DNA of 64,000 bases from Collybiopsis luxurians FD-317 M1 (Eukaryota; Basidiomycota; Agaricomycetes; Agaricales; Omphalotaceae), in contig KN834769.1 of assembly GCA_000827265.1 (NCBI GenBank), positions 168,852 to 232,851 of the forward strand, given 5' to 3'. The notes under the pieces were generated by a model. It saw only the letters and a program-made list of their open reading frames with translations, was not told the origin of the DNA and searched no databases. Numbering within the stretch: position 1 is the first letter of the stretch; the number at the start of each line of letters is the position of its first letter. A program made the translations under genes and the position numbers. This document shows, one piece after another, positions 43,615 to 55,437 of this stretch.

Positions 43615-45060
43615 ATGACCCAGCTCGAAGCACCCCACTGCTACCCCTTAGAAAGCTCTTTCACGTGTGAAGACCGCATTTCCTGTACTCACGCCCGCGA
43701 AAAAGTGCCAACCATCCTTAAAATGTCTTCCCTTGCAAAGTTTAAGTACAACGCGGCAGTAACCACATGCAACGACAACCGCCGAGTCAGGGCCCTCAGC
43801 AGGAAAGATGATGATCCACCCGTTTCCAACGTCGAATCCTACCTCACAGTTGACGAAGAAATGGAGAATATGGCCAAGGACCCTTCCCTCATTCACATAT
43901 TTGTCGAATTCCTTCCTCAGATGGCTATCAAATGGCTCCAGGACATTTTGGGCGACAGGTTTCCGTCTTTCAATAAACCTGGCAGCATATATGGGAGTAG
44001 TTCCGCCGCCAACCAGGGAGGGAGAGAAGATGCCGTCGGAGGAGTAGGTGACGGCGAAGCAGGGACAAGTGGTAGTGGAGACAGGGTATCGGAGCCCAGC
44101 AAATGTAGGAAGCCCAAGGCCGATATTGTCCTCATCAATCCTATCGATGTCCAGTCCGACGTAATCACGAAATTTCCCGAAGACCTTTTGCAACTTGCCG
44201 ACTACAACTATTTTATTCCACTTGCCTGGTTCACCCCAAAGAACCTGTTATGGATTAGTGCCAATATCCAAAAATTCAAAAGGGTCAAGCTTACGCATAT
44301 AAAGGACAAACCTCAGGTTCTCGATACTGACGACATCTCCAAGAGGATAGATGAGTCCTCCGAAGCTGGCCCCTCAAGGGACGAGGACCTCACCTACACT
44401 CAGTGGCAGCTAGCTTCAGATAACCACCTCAGATTCGAAGTAGAGGTCTACCGCAAGGAAGATGCCACCCGCCCCCAATTCCTCCTCCAACACTACAAGT
44501 TCTGGGACCAAAATGATGCCAGTTTGAGCTTCCCTTTCTGGCTAGGTTACGAGATTCTGCTTCGGAAAGAACACTATGACCGTAACACTGCCTTCAATAT
44601 CCACTCTTACACACCATACCATACCCTTGTACTCGCCGCTATGCAAGCCCACGAGAGCAAGGAAAAAGAGCGGAAATTTTCTCATTCAGGTCTTCCCTCT
44701 CGCTCAGACACCCGACAGGCTTCCAATACGGCCATTTCCCGTTTCGCTCCCTACCCCACATCCACCTCACAGCCCTTTCCGAATGGCAGCAGGGGCAAGG
44801 CCACCCCCCGCTGCATCGGTTGCGGCAAATCAGGCCACAGACTCCAAGACCATAAGGAGGAACATGGATCTTTCAAATATGCCATTGGCAACCCCGACGG
44901 CAACATCTACACCTCGAGCGGCGCCAAGATATGTATTACATTCAACATTTACGGCAGATGTATCCACAGCGACTGCACCTCCAGGACCAGAATCTGCTCC
45001 CTCTGCGGCAGTAACAAGCATTACGCACTCGGCACCGATTCCTGCCTCAACCGTAATTGA
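43615..45060 (+). CDS. Ngaro gag-like protein
   Basis: Open frame of 481 codons from the ATG at 43615 (the frame is open back into A1). The C-terminal part has a knuckle-like CIGCGKSGHRLQDH (CX2CX4HX4H) and a second Cys/His cluster ending CSLCGSNKHYALGTDSC. These would bind nucleic acid or zinc in a capsid-like nucleoprotein. The N-terminal two thirds has no motif I recognise. It overlaps the start of the next frame by up to ~480 nt in a different register. Confidence 0.75.
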   Translation: MTQLEAPHCYPLESSFTCEDRISCTHAREKVPTILKMSSLAKFKYNAAVTTCNDNRRVRALSRKDDDPPVSNVESYLTVDEEMENMAKDPSLIHIFVEFLPQMAIKWLQDILGDRFPSFNKPGSIYGSSSAANQGGREDAVGGVGDGEAGTSGSGDRVSEPSKCRKPKADIVLINPIDVQSDVITKFPEDLLQLADYNYFIPLAWFTPKNLLWISANIQKFKRVKLTHIKDKPQVLDTDDISKRIDESSEAGPSRDEDLTYTQWQLASDNHLRFEVEVYRKEDATRPQFLLQHYKFWDQNDASLSFPFWLGYEILLRKEHYDRNTAFNIHSYTPYHTLVLAAMQAHESKEKERKFSHSGLPSRSDTRQASNTAISRFAPYPTSTSQPFPNGSRGKATPRCIGCGKSGHRLQDHKEEHGSFKYAIGNPDGNIYTSSGAKICITFNIYGRCIHSDCTSRTRICSLCGSNKHYALGTDSCLNRN

Positions 45061-47015
45061 TCCATTCCATCCCACCAATCTTCGCCCAGCTCTTCCTTTC
45101 CATGACTTCTCCGAGACCATCCTCACTCGTGCCCCCTTTCCCAATACGCCTCAGCAATTCCTCGACATTTATAACAAGATTGTCACACCATACAATGCCA
45201 GCGCCTTCACTATCGAACTGATTTCTTGCAGCTTGTGGGACAGGTACCCTAAGCTAGTCGACGGCCTCCTCGGTGGATTTCCCCTCGGCCACATGTCCCC
45301 CCTCTACGAAACTATTGTCATTCCCAACCATTCTTCGGCATTCAGATTTTCAGAGGCTGTCCGCGCATACATCGCAGAGGAGGCTGAAGCCGGTAGAATG
45401 TCGGGACCTTTCACTAAAGCTGAAGCCGAACTGATCCTCAGAGGTCCCTTCATTTCCTCCCCCCTTATTGTTGCCGAGCAGTCTCAAGGTCCTGACAAGC
45501 CATCTAAATACAGAGTATGTCGGAATCTGTCCAAGGACGGTAGGGACTCTAAGGGTTCAATTTTCCCTTCAGTCAACTCTCATGTAGAGAAAGACCTATT
45601 TCCAACAACTTTTGACAGCGCCGCTATAGTGGCCAAATGGGTAAGTCTAAATATCCCACCTTCTATTTGCCACTCGGCTCCTCTAAGCCTATCGGCTCTA
45701 TCTACACTATATCCTATCTGGCTATTTGGCCCTATACTTCTATGTGCCTATTGGATTTCTATCTCTTCTCAGAAACCTCTCGGTTTCTCTCCTTATTTCT
45801 CTATCTCCCCTTTCTAACCTATACTCTTCTCAGATTACACAGGCCCCTCCTGGCACCCAAGCCTGCTCTATCGATATTTCCAAATTCCACCGTACTATTC
45901 CCCTTCTCCCACACCACAAACCGTACATGGTCGTCCAAGATATGGATGGCCATTTCTGGATTGACCACTGTTTCGCCTTTGGAGCGTCCCCGGCCAGCAG
46001 CACCTCCGGCATGATCTCGGCTGCAGTACGAGATATATGGCAGACCAAGAATGTTGCCCCAATAGCCAAAATCGAGGACAACTTCAACATCTTCTGTACC
46101 TGCAATGCAGATGGCTCCTACAACTATGACAAGGAGTCTATGCTTTCACTCATCAAACACCTCGGCGTTCCCTGGCACCCTGAAAAGGGCGACAAGTTTT
46201 TCGTTGACATCACCACCTTCATCGGCTTCCTCTGGAATATTCCCCTCAAGAGAGTCAGCCTTCCCGAGGAGAAGCGTCTCAAGTACCTCCACCGCATCCA
46301 ATCATTCCTCAATGACCACCGCTCCCGCAAAGCTTCTCTAGTCAAGGTTGAATCCATTCATGGCACTTTGTGCCATATCTCTTTCATTTACACTATAGGG
46401 AAATCCTACCTCCCGCCCTTATCAAATTTCATGGCTTCTTACCGGGAGGGTGAAGAAGACCTTGGGAAATGGCTCACATCAAGTGTCGTCTCATCACTCA
46501 AATGGTGGCTCAATGTCTTGCAAGATCCATACTACTACCGCCAACTACAACCTCTCAGCCCTCTGCAGGATCATGGCCTATATGTCGATGCATCTACTGA
46601 CTGGGGTATAGGCATATTTGCTCAGGGGAAATGGGCCGCTTTCAAACTCAAGTCGCATTGGAAAGTTCCCGGCAGAGGAATTTGTTGGCTGGAAACAGTT
46701 GCTCTTGAGCTCCTCGTTTATTACTTGGAAGCTTGGGGCTACAAGGAGATTCTCATACGCATCTATTCAGACAATAAGAGTACAATTGGTGCTATTCGCA
46801 AGGCCCGCAGCCCTAATTTCTACATCAATCTCTCGGTTCGCCGCACTTACGCCGTGCTGGCATCCCACTTCATTCAACCAGATATGGACTATATCGAATC
46901 TGCAGCTAACCCGGCTGATCCTATATCGCACGGTATACTTGGATCCCCGGATGATAAGCTCCCTCTACTTTTTACGCTCCCTCAGGAGCTCACAGACATT
47001 ATTTCCTATGTTTAG
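44576..47015 (+). CDS. Ngaro reverse transcriptase-RNase H
   Basis: Two exons, 44576-45640 and 45834-47015, separated by a 193-nt intron with GTAAGT and a pyrimidine tract before CAG. RT motif A is CSIDISKFHR and motif B is FGASPASSTSG. The motif C position reads KIEDNF, an ED where a DD pair is expected. RNase H has all four acids: YVDAST, WLETVALEL, YSDNKS and NPADP. True homology begins near 45060; the part overlapping gag may be read by +1 frameshift or by internal initiation. The stop at 47013-47015 separates it from the recombinase, which is in the same frame further on. Confidence 0.85.
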
Positions 47016-47546
47016 GTATCCGCCTTCCCTTTTCTTATCATTGTTATTTCTAACCTAGTCTCTAGCTCTAATAACATTTCTGCGCCAGACAGTTCCGGCG
47101 CTAGCCACGATGAACTGCGCACATCGTCGGCTAAAATCTCTCTTGGCAGAAACGCTTTCCATAATTCCATTCTTTCTCGCATCAATACTCCGGTCCCTTC
47201 CAAACAAATTCCCATCCCCATTCCTGTTTCCCTACGCACTCCTTTCCGCCACCAGATTCTTTCCAGCGTAAAGGCTGACAACCCAGTTTCATGTAAAAAC
47301 TCTCGCCCTGCTCCCTCACCAACAATTTCCTTCCCTACCTCCTGCACTCGCCAGCCTGCTCAGCTTCCAGCTTTACCAGCTCTCCGCAATGCCAAAGCCA
47401 GTAACTCCATACGTCCCAACAGTCTACGCCCTCCCGTTTGTGCACAAGACTGACTCCATGCTTGGCTCACACCCTACGCTATCTCCAAATGCAACGATCG
47501 TGCTAAAGAGTACCCCCCAGACATTATTGAACTCGGCGAGAAAGCC

Positions 47547-48665
47547 ATGATCACAGCTCTAGCGGATAATACCCTTTCTAGTTATGCCGCTGGCATTCTC
47601 CGTTTCAACCAATTCTGTGACAATATGGGCATCTCTGAAGACAAGCGCATGCCTGCCGATGACCAACTCATTATCGGTTTTATTGGCCGTTACATGGGCA
47701 AAGTTTCAGGCTCCTGCGTAAAGAATTGGCTTTCAGGTCTACGAGCTTGGCACGATTACCATGAAGCCCCCTGGCCTTCAGACTCCCGGCGCATACGGTT
47801 CGCTCGGGCTGGGGCTAGAATAGCTGGTGCCCACAACCGTAGACCAGCACGCAATCCCATCACTCTTTCTCATATCCTGGCTCTTTTCTTTGCCCTTGAT
47901 TTTTCTATACCTTTCCACTGCACCATATGGGCTGTGGCATGTACTGCATTTTGGGGTTGCCGATGCCTCGGTAAGCTATAATATCTACTCTCTTTCCCAC
48001 TCCCTTAATTTTCTCATTCAGGTGAACTCACTGTCCCTTCCTCCCAACGTTTTGACCTGAAATACCATGTCACCCGCAGCACCCGCATCACCCAGTCTTT
48101 CCACCCTGATAACTCACCCAAAGCTCTTTCTTTTCTCATCCCCTGGACTAAAACTACCAAGGATAAAGGTGCCACAGTTGTTGCAACTGCGCAAAACAGT
48201 ATTCTCGCCACATTCTGTCCTTTCCATGCACTCTCCAGACACCTTGAAGCCAATGCCGACATCCCAGACAATTTCTCTTTCTTTGGCTATATTGATGAGC
48301 ACGGTAAACCCCAACACATGGTAAAATCCACTTTTCTAGCCTTTTGCGACAAGATTTGGAAGGCAGCCAAGCTCGAACATGTGCATGGGCATAGCTTCCG
48401 CATCGGCGGCGCTGTGGAACTGCTTATCGCAGGTGTTCCCCCCGAAGTTGTGGCTGCTATTGGAGGATGGACCTCTATGGCCTTTCTTATATACTGGCGA
48501 CATTTTCAAGACATCATTCCTGCTCATGTTTTCAAAGCTTATTCCCCCGATCAACTTGACCGTCTCAAACGAACCCTTGATGATTTTCATAAGGCTAATA
48601 AAATACCTGACTCCCTTATTGACCACTGCATCCGCGGCTACGATATCACTGAATTCGAACTCTAA
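47547..48665 (+). CDS. Ngaro tyrosine recombinase
   Basis: Two exons, 47547-47970 and 48022-48665. The N-terminal core-binding part is helical (LSSYAAGILRFNQFCD). The catalytic part has the box I Arg in GCRCLGELTVP (across the splice), box II HGHSFRIGG (His-x-x-Arg), and the nucleophile Tyr in FLIYWRHF, so the R-H-R-Y set is intact. The real start may be further upstream; a TGA at 47451 in the same frame limits extension unless an intron removes it. It joins the DNA circle to the target during integration. Confidence 0.88.
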
Positions 48666-48851
48666 TTACCTACATACAATCCTGTAACTATTACATTTAT
48701 TTCTTGTACAATGCAGTTGTGATTGGTCCTACATAACGGAAACGAGCTCAGCTCTGTTTGGGGTTTCCAGGCACCACCCTCTGCCGGCGCCCTCGTCGGT
48801 GAGCTTCGCTCTATCTGGGATGTCCGGGCACCGGCATCCACGGGTGGGCCT

Positions 48852-48967
48852 GCGCGGGGACAAGCCCCAGCCAAAACCCCTCGAAGCTAGGATTTGACAT
48901 AGTCCTTTGCAGGACTCTGCCTTTCCTCTCTCCTCTCTCCCATTTCCACGAAAGAGCATTGCCTTAT
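48852..48967 (+). repeat. Ngaro repeat B1
   Basis: 116-bp repeat starting GCGCGGGGACAAGCCCCAGC, identical by eye to B2 at 49228-49343. Four bases separate it from A2. Confidence 0.9.
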
Positions 48968-48971
48968 TCCG

Positions 48972-49113
48972 TGGTAAACCTAGCGAAGCCGGCTTACCGG
49001 AGGATAAGGCAAGGGCGGCGATGAGTCACCCACGGTGCCGCTTAGGCGCCGGCATCTCTCTCTGCCTTCCACCCTCATCGCCGCCCCAAGCAGTCGCGTT
49101 TCGGAAGAAAATC
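48972..49113 (+). repeat. Ngaro repeat A2
   Basis: Second copy of the 142-bp A repeat, lying between B1 and B2 as in other Ngaro elements. Confidence 0.9.
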
Positions 49114-49227
49114 CCCACCCTCCCATCCCTCTACATCAAGCGTCCGACTATCAGCCGGGACGTTCCAGGCTCGTCTTAGCGCGGTAACACGATTCCGTGT
49201 TTACTTTCAGTCAGCAGCTGCCCACCC

Positions 49228-49343
49228 GCGCGGGGACAAGCCCCAGCCAAAACCCCTCGAAGCTAGGATTTGACATAGTCCTTTGCAGGACTCTGCCTTT
49301 CCTCTCTCCTCTCTCCCATTTCCACGAAAGAGCATTGCCTTAT
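49228..49343 (+). repeat. Ngaro repeat B2 (right end)
   Basis: Second copy of the 116-bp B repeat and the right end of the element. The sequence beyond 49343 no longer matches B1's right flank. Confidence 0.9.
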
Positions 49344-49817
49344 ACTTGAAACGCACCTTGACACGTGAATACTCCCTCAGGACTCGGGCCGGACCGCCTT
49401 TGATATCCTTCCTCTTATTATCGACAACCAAATTTCAAGTTCAATTAACCGATGGGCAATCACCCAGATCAGCCCTATAAATGTTGAGTCATAATCGCAA
49501 GAAGCATCGTATCACGCAAGAGGGAAAGAAAGAAGTTCACCTATCACCCAGCTGACAACATTGAACGAGCCGCCACACAAGTAGATGCTTTCGCAAGCAC
49601 CCAATGGCATCTAGCCTCGTCTCATCCAGAGCCAAAATTACTCGAATGAGGTTCGCTTCTTCCTAAGATCCACTAGCAGGATGGCGCGAAATCGAAATGG
49701 GGAGACCTGGGCACGTTTCACATAGACACGCGTCCTTAAAGGAGACCAAGGCATTCTCACATAAGAGATGGTCGGTGGTCTTTGCTTCCTCTGGATCGCT
49801 CTACATCGTTCGTTCAA

Positions 49818-52344
49818 ATGTTGAGCTTATTCCTGGTTCAAATCGTCTTGCACGGTTTTCTCGCCAAGGCTTCCTTGGTCACTCCGACCGTCACTCTGGA
49901 TTCTGCTATCGTCACTGGGCTATCAGTGGGCAACGTTGAAAAGTTTTTGGGCATACCTTTTGCCCAGCCTCCGTACGTGGTCTCTGTCCATTTTATTTGG
50001 CTCGATCTCAGTTGTTGCGAATATACAGAACCGGAAATCTCCGATTCAATCTGCCTCAGCCAATTCCTGCTTACAGTAGCGACTTTTCTGCGCTGGAGTA
50101 CGGACCTTCATGCCCCCAGCAGAGTTCGGATCCGTTGAAACTGCCCGGAAACCTAAATAGTGAGGTAGACGACCTCTTCAATAGCCTATTCTCAGCTGTA
50201 CTACCAGATGACGAGGATTGTAAGCGTTTTCAAATCGTTCTTAAACTGGTGTCACGTTCAACCTGATTTTTACAGGTCTTACCATCAATGTCATCAAACC
50301 AGCTAGTGCCTCAACTACATCCAACTTGCCCGTGCTTGTGGTAAGCTCCTGACTTTTAAATCAATCGCCTCCCCTGGGCAAACCAGAATATCTGCCTTTT
50401 TCTACCCTTCAGTGGATTTTTGGAGGTATGAGCAAGTCTCCAGCCGTGCACGAGGAAGTTTACGTTCTGTCAAGGTGGTTTTGAGCTTGGTGGAACTTCG
50501 ATGTTCGTTTTCACCCCCACGTACTCGTCTTGCTCACTGAAGAAAATGCAAACAGAACGGACGGAACAAGTATCGTCGAGCGTTCCATAGAGCTCAAAGA
50601 ACCGGTAATCTACATCTCTATGAACTATCGAGTCTCAGGTAGGAAGGATTTGGTATATGACGGCCAGTTACTTCTTGATGATGATGTACAATAGCATTTG
50701 GTTTTCTTGCCAGTCAAGAAGTCAAGGATGCTAAGGTCGGAAATCTTGGACTCCAAGATCGTAAGTGGTCAGCCCTGACTTACTTCTACTGAAACGATTG
50801 GCAAGTGCATCTTTGAGCAGAACGGGAGGCATTTAGATGGGTTCAGAAGTACATCAAGGCGTTCGGAGGAGATCCGACCAAGGTCACCATGTGAGTTTTT
50901 CAAAGAGTAGTCACCTTTTCATCCCGAGTCGAACTTTTTCGTGCAGCTGGGGCGAGTCTGCCGGTGCCATTTCCGCTTCTTTGCATATGCTTGCCAACGG
51001 AGGTGATCCACAAGGGCTTTTTCGTGCAGCGTTCATGGAATCTGGTTCTCCCATTTCGCTCGGAGATATTACGAACGGTCAGAAATGTGAGTCTTGGAAT
51101 TGTTTAGTAGTTTACAAAGTGTTATTCACTTATAACATAAACTCTCTACTCGTGTCATTTATACTACTTGAATTCGGTCAGATTACGACCAGTTGGTCCA
51201 TGCAACCGGATGTTCCGAATCGTCTGACTCTTTGGAATGTCTTCGAAGCGTTCCTTACCCGAGACTCAAAGCTGCCGTCGACGCAACTCCGAATATCTTA
51301 GAGTATCAGGTAAGTATTTTTTACTCGTGGACCTTGCGAGCGCTTTGTACTCATCCCCTTTCTTCAACGCAGTCCTTACAGCTGGCATGGCTCCCTCGCG
51401 TCGATGGGGTCTTCCTATCTGACAACCCCCAAACCCTAGTGAAAAAAGGAAAGGTCGCATCGATTCCGATAGTTAGTGGTAAGTAGTATACGGGTGCTTT
51501 CCAAAACATTTTGAATCTAAATAGTTACGCTTCAGGGAATTGTGATGATGAAGGGACCCTCTTTGCCCTAGCCTCGCTGAATGTAACGTGCGTTGTCAGT
51601 TTCTGCTCCTCCGAATCGAGATAGCTCATTCTTATTTATCACTTCCTCATAGTTCGGAGACAGCTCTCAGGGAATACATCGAAACTACGCTCATACCGAA
51701 CGTCTCAGACTCACAGGTGTCGAAACTTTTGAAATTATACCCAGAAGACGTCACGCAGGGGTCTCCTTTTGACACTGGGATTTTAAATGTCATCACGCCC
51801 GAAAACAAGAGAATTGCTGCGCTTTTGGGTGATATGGCGTTTCAAGGTCCTCGGAGATTTTTCTTGCAGAGTAGGGTCGGTAAGCAGCCGATTTGGAGTT
51901 TTAGTGAGTATTCGTGATCTATGCCGCAGGTGAGGGTCACTGACTAAGATGTCATTGTTTCTTTTTTCAAAGTAAATAAACGTCTGAAGGGGCTGCCTAT
52001 CTTGGGATCGGTGAGTTGTCGTTCACCTTGCCCTTACAAGGTGCTTCTACATGCATTTAATGCACGATCTCTTCTACAAGGCACATGGCACTGATCTTCT
52101 GAACGTCTATGGATCATCAGACATGACAGACTTCCTTATACATTTTTCCACGACTCTTGATCCCAATGGACATGCCGATACTCTGTTCCCTCGCGCATTT
52201 TTTTGGCCCGAATACAGCGATCCCGACTTTAAAATGGTCCAGTTCAATGATAACCCCTTCGAACGGTTGAGTATCTCCCAGGATGACTATCGTCGCGATG
52301 GGATAGAATATTTGATAGAGTTGTTCCAGGATCATCCTTCGTAA
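49818..52344 (+). CDS. Secreted type B carboxylesterase/lipase, copy 1
   Basis: About a dozen exons give a protein of roughly 540 aa. The N-terminus (MLSLFLVQIVLHGFL...) is a signal peptide. Family landmarks are NVEKFLGIPFAQPP, DCLTINV, the oxyanion segment WIFGGGFELGG, YRVS/AFGFLAS, the nucleophile WGESAGA, the acid DDEGTLFA and the His of AHGTDLL, so the Ser-Glu-His triad is complete. Type B carboxylesterases hydrolyse esters and acylglycerols outside the cell. The oxyanion motif reads FGGGF where most members, including copy 2, have HGGGF. Intron positions are the same as in the next gene, 625 bp downstream, so the pair is a tandem duplication. A TATAAA at about 49476 is a possible promoter but lies 340 bp from the ATG. 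Confidence 0.88.
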
Positions 52345-52969
52345 CGGATAAGGAGAGTATAGCACCTGTAATTGTGACGTTTTTGACCTCGTACTTCGTG
52401 CTTGTGGATCCGGCAGTTATTTCTCCTGCGGAGCTCTGCTGTCTCCTGCTGTTGCTATGAGACTCTGAATCAAGGTGTCCAAACGAAGTCGTCCCAGGCC
52501 ATCATCAGGTATCAGGGGTGAGTTGAATTACGTTTCCAAATTCCCGCTCTCGACGCCTTTTTCGGCGAGTTTAATTGAAGCTAAATAAGTATACTCGTTA
52601 TTCAATTCTTCGTACGTGGCCACCGCCCGGTCTAGCAGATGAGCCATAAATTCAAGAGATGCGAGATGAACGTTCGAATCTGCTTCGAGGAGCTTAGAAA
52701 TTCGGCGCCTATTAGTATGATTCTTCCGCCGCATCTGATGATTCTGATCAGGCCAACCCAGACCAGAGATGCCGATTGAAACGCTGAGGAGGAAAAGAAG
52801 CCCTTGCCAGAAGCATGAGCTAATGATGCGTTATACATGTCGATGCGCCGTTTCGTACCGAGGCTTGGCAGAAGTTACGAACCCATGAATACCAGTGATT
52901 TGGATTAAGCTCGTATAAGAATGACCTCTTGACCAGCTCAGCTCTGCGCCCACCCAGTACATCGTCCGA

Positions 52970-55437
52970 ATGCTGAGTTTTTCCCCAGCAAAAATTGCTT
53001 TGCAATTCTTCCTCGGTCTGACTCAGGCTGTTCTGGATGTTCCGACTGTTATTCTCGATTCCGCCGTCGTTACGGGGCAATCGTTTGGCAACGTTGAAAG
53101 ATTTTTGGGTATGCCTTATGCACAGCCCCCGTACGTTGTGATTTTTTTGTTCTTCACAGGATAGACTGGAACTGATTGTCGAATACACAGTACCGGAAGC
53201 CTTCGATTCAACTTACCTCAACCTATCTCCGCTTACGATGGCGATTTTTCTGCGCAGGCATACGGACCTTCGTGCCCTCAGCAGAATATCAGTGCCCTTA
53301 ATCTGCCCAGTGGTCTTCCCAAAGAGGTACTCGACATTCTTGACACAGTTTTTACAAATGTGTCCCCGCAAGACGAGGATTGTGAGTATCCCCAGATCGC
53401 TCTCGGGCCAGTACATTAGACCTACTTTTTCTGTACAGGCTTGACCGTCAATGTGATTAGACCAGCGAATACTTTACCTACATCTAGCCTCCCTGTGGTT
53501 GTGGTACGCTCTCCCTTTTGACCTCGGCATTCTCAAAGTAAATTCATTTTATTTTAACCTGTAGTGGATTCATGGAGGTGCGATCCAGTCTTTGAATCAA
53601 ATTTAGAGTAGCTCACATCCTTTCAAGGGGGGTTCCAGATTGGCAGAACACAGATGTACGTTTACATTCATATGACCCTGGTACGAAGATATTCAGCAGC
53701 TGAATAAACACACGGAAAGGTACGATGGGACCCCAATCGTCGAGCGCTCTATACAGCTCGGGGAACCGATAATCTACGTTTCCATGAACTATCGACTTTC
53801 CGGTATGAAATTTGGTGTCTCATTGCCAACTTCTACTTGCCGACGATGTATCACAGTATTCGGCTTTCTCGCCAGCCAAGAAGTCAAGGATGCTGGAGTC
53901 GGAAATCTGGGTCTACGGGATCGTGAGCGGCCAATATTGACTATCCTCTAATTGCTAGCAAAGATTAAGTATCTTCGGATAGAACGCGAGGCACTTCGAT
54001 GGGTTCAAAAGTACATCAAGGCTTTCGGAGGAGATCCGACCAAAGTAACCATGTTAGTCACGCTAGCAAAGATGCCATCGTTTAGCCCTTAACTGAATCG
54101 GTATGCTTTTCCGACAGCTGGGGCGAATCGGCTGGATCGTTTTCCGTAGCTTCTCAGATGCTCGCGAATGGTGGCAATCCGGAAGGACTATTTCGTGCAG
54201 CGTTTATGCAATCTGGCTCTCCCGTCGCCGTGGAAGATATTACAAACGGTCAGCAATGTGAGTTCCGAAATTCTCGTTCCGCCTTGACCACCCCGCTAAA
54301 AATGAGAATCCTTGCACAGACTACGACCAGATAGTTGCTGCCACTGGTTGTTCCGGAAAATCTGACACTCTGCGATGTCTTCGACGTGCTCCTTACACAC
54401 AGCTTAAAGCTGCTGCCGACGCAACTCCAGATTTTCTCTCGTATCAGGTATGATACTATTTCGATGATAGCATCCCCAATTTGAGTTTTTCCAGTCTCTA
54501 AGGCTTGCGTGGCTACCCCGATTCGATGGGGTGTTTTTAACCGACAGCCCCCAAACCCTGGTTCAAAAGGGTCAAATCGCAGCGGTTCCAATGATTAGTG
54601 GTGAGCAGCCAGTGCAATTCTACGCAACGGTATTCGGTTTCCTTAATCCGCATTTCAGGAATTTGCAATGATGAAGGATCTCTCTTTGCCCTCTCGGCGA
54701 CGAACGTGACGTATGTTCCTCTTGATTGACAATCTTTCCCTTAATATTCACCAAAATTTTAGCTCGGAGGCCGCTCTCAGAGAATTCATTCAAACTATTT
54801 TTATGCCTAATATTTCAGACTCGCAACTCGCAAAACTTCTCGAACTCTACCCGGCACAAGGCTCTCCCCTCGGCAATGGTGATAAATCGAACGCCACCAC
54901 ACCCGAATTTCAGCGAATAGCTACGCTCTGGGGAGATTATGTGCTGCAAGCTCCTCGTCGATTCTTCTTATCAAGAAGAGTTGGAAAGCAGCCGATTTGG
55001 GCTTTTAGTGAGTAGCGAGCACTGAGCACCCTTTGTCTGCTGATCCTAGGATTCTGTCATTTTTCAAGTCTACAAACGGTTCCATTCCCTACCTATTCTA
55101 GGATCCGTGAGTGATTGATCTAGCTCCTCCTCAAGTCTAACCAATCGATTTTCTTTCCTCTCAGTTTCATGCAAGTGACCTTCTGGACATCTATGGACCC
55201 GGAGACTTGACGGACATTCTCATTCGCTTTACTGCAACTCTCAACCCTAATGGGTATGGAAACGTTGGGAATCGCACCTTTGAGTCTGAGGGCATCCACT
55301 GGCCAGAGTATAGCGCTCATAATCGCGAAATGCTCCAGCTAAACGATGGGGTCCCGCCGCTGAGTATATCCCAGGATGGGTATCGTCAAACTGGGATGGA
55401 ATACTTGACATATTTATCCCAGATTTACCCTCTATGA
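52970..55437 (+). CDS. Secreted type B carboxylesterase/lipase, copy 2
   Basis: Tandem paralogue with the same exon plan. Signal peptide MLSFSPAKIALQFFLGLTQA, then NVERFLGMPYAQPP, DCLTVNV, WIHGGGFQIG (the HGGGF oxyanion motif, split by an intron inside the GGG), MNYRLS/VFGFLAS, nucleophile WGESAGS, acid NDEGSLFA and His in FHASDLL. The triad is complete and all splices I followed keep frame; it ends SQIYPL. Divergence from copy 1 is clear in the variable regions (for example the 54850-54900 loop has fewer residues), so the duplication is not recent. Extracellular ester hydrolysis is the family role; the substrate is unknown. Confidence 0.88.

Larger units (their letters stand above)
43468..49343 (+). 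mobile_element. Ngaro-type tyrosine-recombinase retrotransposon, apparently complete
   Basis: The ~5.9-kb element has the split direct repeat architecture of Ngaro elements: A1 (43468-43609), coding region, B1 (48852-48967), A2 (48972-49113), B2 (49228-49343). It encodes a gag-like protein with zinc-knuckle Cys/His motifs, a reverse transcriptase-RNase H and a tyrosine recombinase, in that order on the + strand, each open apart from introns. This class integrates through the recombinase via a circular intermediate and usually makes no target-site duplication; none is seen. A1 and A2 differ at 7 of 142 positions, while B1 and B2 look identical. Confidence 0.9.

Noticed and set aside
47016..47546. 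Possible extension joining RT and recombinase into one polyprotein
   Set aside because: Both are in the same frame but two stops (47013-47015 TAG and 47451-47453 TGA) intervene and no clear intron removes both.
52528..52838. Minus-strand frames between the two esterases
   Set aside because: Short, overlapping in different registers, no motif; the spacer probably holds the terminator of copy 1 and promoter of copy 2.
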